A stretch of 24,063 nt of DNA. Source: Treponema sp. UBA4232 (GTDB taxonomy: Bacteria; Spirochaetota; Spirochaetia; Treponematales; Treponemataceae). The stretch covers positions 1 through 24,063 of the forward strand of contig DGXM01000085.1 of assembly GCA_002396325.1 (NCBI GenBank). The letters are read 5' to 3'. Shown here piece after piece: positions 23,111 to 24,063 of the stretch. Under the pieces are notes generated by a model. It did no database searches, had not been told where the DNA came from, and was given only the letters and a program-made list of their open reading frames with translations. The position numbers and the translations under genes were made by a program. Numbering within the stretch: the first letter of the stretch is position 1; every line of letters starts with the position of its first letter.

Positions 23111-24063
23111 ATGTCGTTTTATGATTCGTTTGATGTCGCGGTGGTCGGTGGCGGACACGCAGGAGTAGAGGCTTCTTTGGCTTGTGCCCGCATGGGACTA
23201 AAGACCGTGCTGATTACACAGACTGTGGATTCAATTGCAAGAATGAGCTGCAATCCATCGATTGGTGGAATTGCCAAGGGAAACATCGTGCGTGAAATTG
23301 ATGCATTGGGTGGTGAGATGGCAAAACTTATCGACCGCTCCATGATTCAGTTCCGGCTTTTGAACAGAAGCAGAGGACCCGCAGTTCAGGCTCCACGTTC
23401 ACAGGCAGACAAAATCACTTACTCACAGCTTGCACGTAAAACCATCGAGACAACAAAAAATCTCTGCACTTTGATGGACACCGCAGTTGATGTTCTGACC
23501 ACTGCATCTTCGACTCCCCTTCCCGAAGGCTCAGACTCTCAGGCAGAATACGGCAGCATTCCAGGAGAAAAGCGTGGCTCCGTGAATTACGAATATGCGA
23601 CCAAGGCTGCAAAAAGCGGAATGCGTCAGAAAGTCATCGGCATAGTGACTGAAAGGGGCCGTGTGATTCCAGTCCGCTCGATAGTGCTCACGACAGGAAC
23701 TTTTTTGGGAGGACGCATTTTCATCGGTGAATACGATGCTCCTTGCGGAAGACTTGGTGAGCAGGGGGCGTTCGGACTTACGGAAAGTTTGAACAGGCTC
23801 GGCTTTACGACCGGAAGACTTAAAACCGGAACTCCACCGAGGATTTTACGCCACACTGTTGATTTTTCAGTCCTTGAGGAACAACCCGGAGATGAAGACA
23901 TTGTTCCGTTCAGTTTTGATGATGAAAAAATTGACCGTCCGATGGTTCCTTGTCATCAGGTTTACACGAATGAGGATACACACAAAATCATCCGCGACAA
24001 TATCAATCGCTCCCCGCTGTATTCCGGAAAGATTCACGGAGTAGGCCCGCGTTATTGTCCATC
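23111..24063 (+). CDS. mnmG: tRNA U34 carboxymethylaminomethyl-modifying enzyme MnmG, 3'-truncated by window edge
   Basis: FAD-binding subunit (also called GidA) that works with the GTPase MnmE to install carboxymethylaminomethyl groups on wobble uridine 34 of certain tRNAs. The frame starts at ATG 23111 (MSFYDSFDVAVVGGG) and stays open to the end; 317 full codons are present, about half the protein. Visible motifs: dinucleotide-binding VGGGHAGVEAS (12-22), CNPSIGGIAKGNIVREIDALGG (47-68), LNRSRGPAVQAPRSQADK, TTGTFLGGRIFIGE and GRLKTGTPPRI. Residues about 131-172 form an insertion rich in S, G and charged residues, just before the conserved V-I-G-I-V-T segment. No Shine-Dalgarno is seen. It is transcribed divergently from the GH5 gene. 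Confidence 0.97.
   Translation, partial: MSFYDSFDVAVVGGGHAGVEASLACARMGLKTVLITQTVDSIARMSCNPSIGGIAKGNIVREIDALGGEMAKLIDRSMIQFRLLNRSRGPAVQAPRSQADKITYSQLARKTIETTKNLCTLMDTAVDVLTTASSTPLPEGSDSQAEYGSIPGEKRGSVNYEYATKAAKSGMRQKVIGIVTERGRVIPVRSIVLTTGTFLGGRIFIGEYDAPCGRLGEQGAFGLTESLNRLGFTTGRLKTGTPPRILRHTVDFSVLEEQPGDEDIVPFSFDDEKIDRPMVPCHQVYTNEDTHKIIRDNINRSPLYSGKIHGVGPRYCP

Noticed and set aside
22868..23158. N-terminal extension of the GH5 frame to 23158
   Set aside because: It would cross the AT-rich intergenic region and overlap the start of mnmG, and the added residues are not GH5-like. The ATG at 22867 has GGAGG directly upstream.

Overview
The window looks like a chromosomal segment from a gut- or rumen-type spirochete, most probably a Treponema relative. 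This is inferred from the overall protein character and gene content (Rnf complex, cytoplasmic glycosidases, spirochete-like lipoprotein signals) and not from any search. It is a bacterium with an active fermentative, plant-polysaccharide lifestyle. No rRNA, tRNA, CRISPR array, insertion sequence or prophage is visible.

Left part (1-5900, + strand): the 3' five-sixths of dnaE (replicative polymerase), a YggT-family membrane protein and recG, closely spaced and probably one replication/repair operon. A minus-strand GH130 mannoside phosphorylase gene (6060-7079) with its own promoter and intrinsic terminator converges on recG.

Centre (7198-12718, + strand): a complete rnfCDGEAB operon for the ion-pumping ferredoxin:NAD+ oxidoreductase. 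The first four junctions are ATGA overlaps with strong ribosome binding sites. Between rnfA and rnfB an 86-nt gap holds a long RNA hairpin, and an intrinsic terminator follows rnfB. A COG2509-type FAD dehydrogenase (12793-14415) follows from its own promoter.

Right part: a minus-strand run (18133 to 14408) encodes a polar amino acid ABC transporter (binding lipoprotein, permease, ATPase) and a MATE exporter. Its binding protein has its two halves in swapped order, as in a circular permutation of the SBP_bac_3 fold. This is the most unusual item in the window. An intrinsic terminator sits between the binding-protein and permease genes. Divergently, a TPP riboswitch controls thiBPQ (thiamine/TPP uptake). 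A cytoplasmic GH5 glycosidase on the minus strand and the 5' part of mnmG on the + strand finish the window.

Regulation visible in sequence: good -35/-10 promoters precede most transcription units. At rnfC, the COG2509 gene and mnmG the -10 box ends 6-9 bases before the start codon and there is no Shine-Dalgarno, suggesting leaderless or near-leaderless mRNAs. In contrast, operon-internal genes carry strong GGAGG sites. Base composition drifts from visibly GC-richer in dnaE/recG to AT-richer in the thi and GH5 region.
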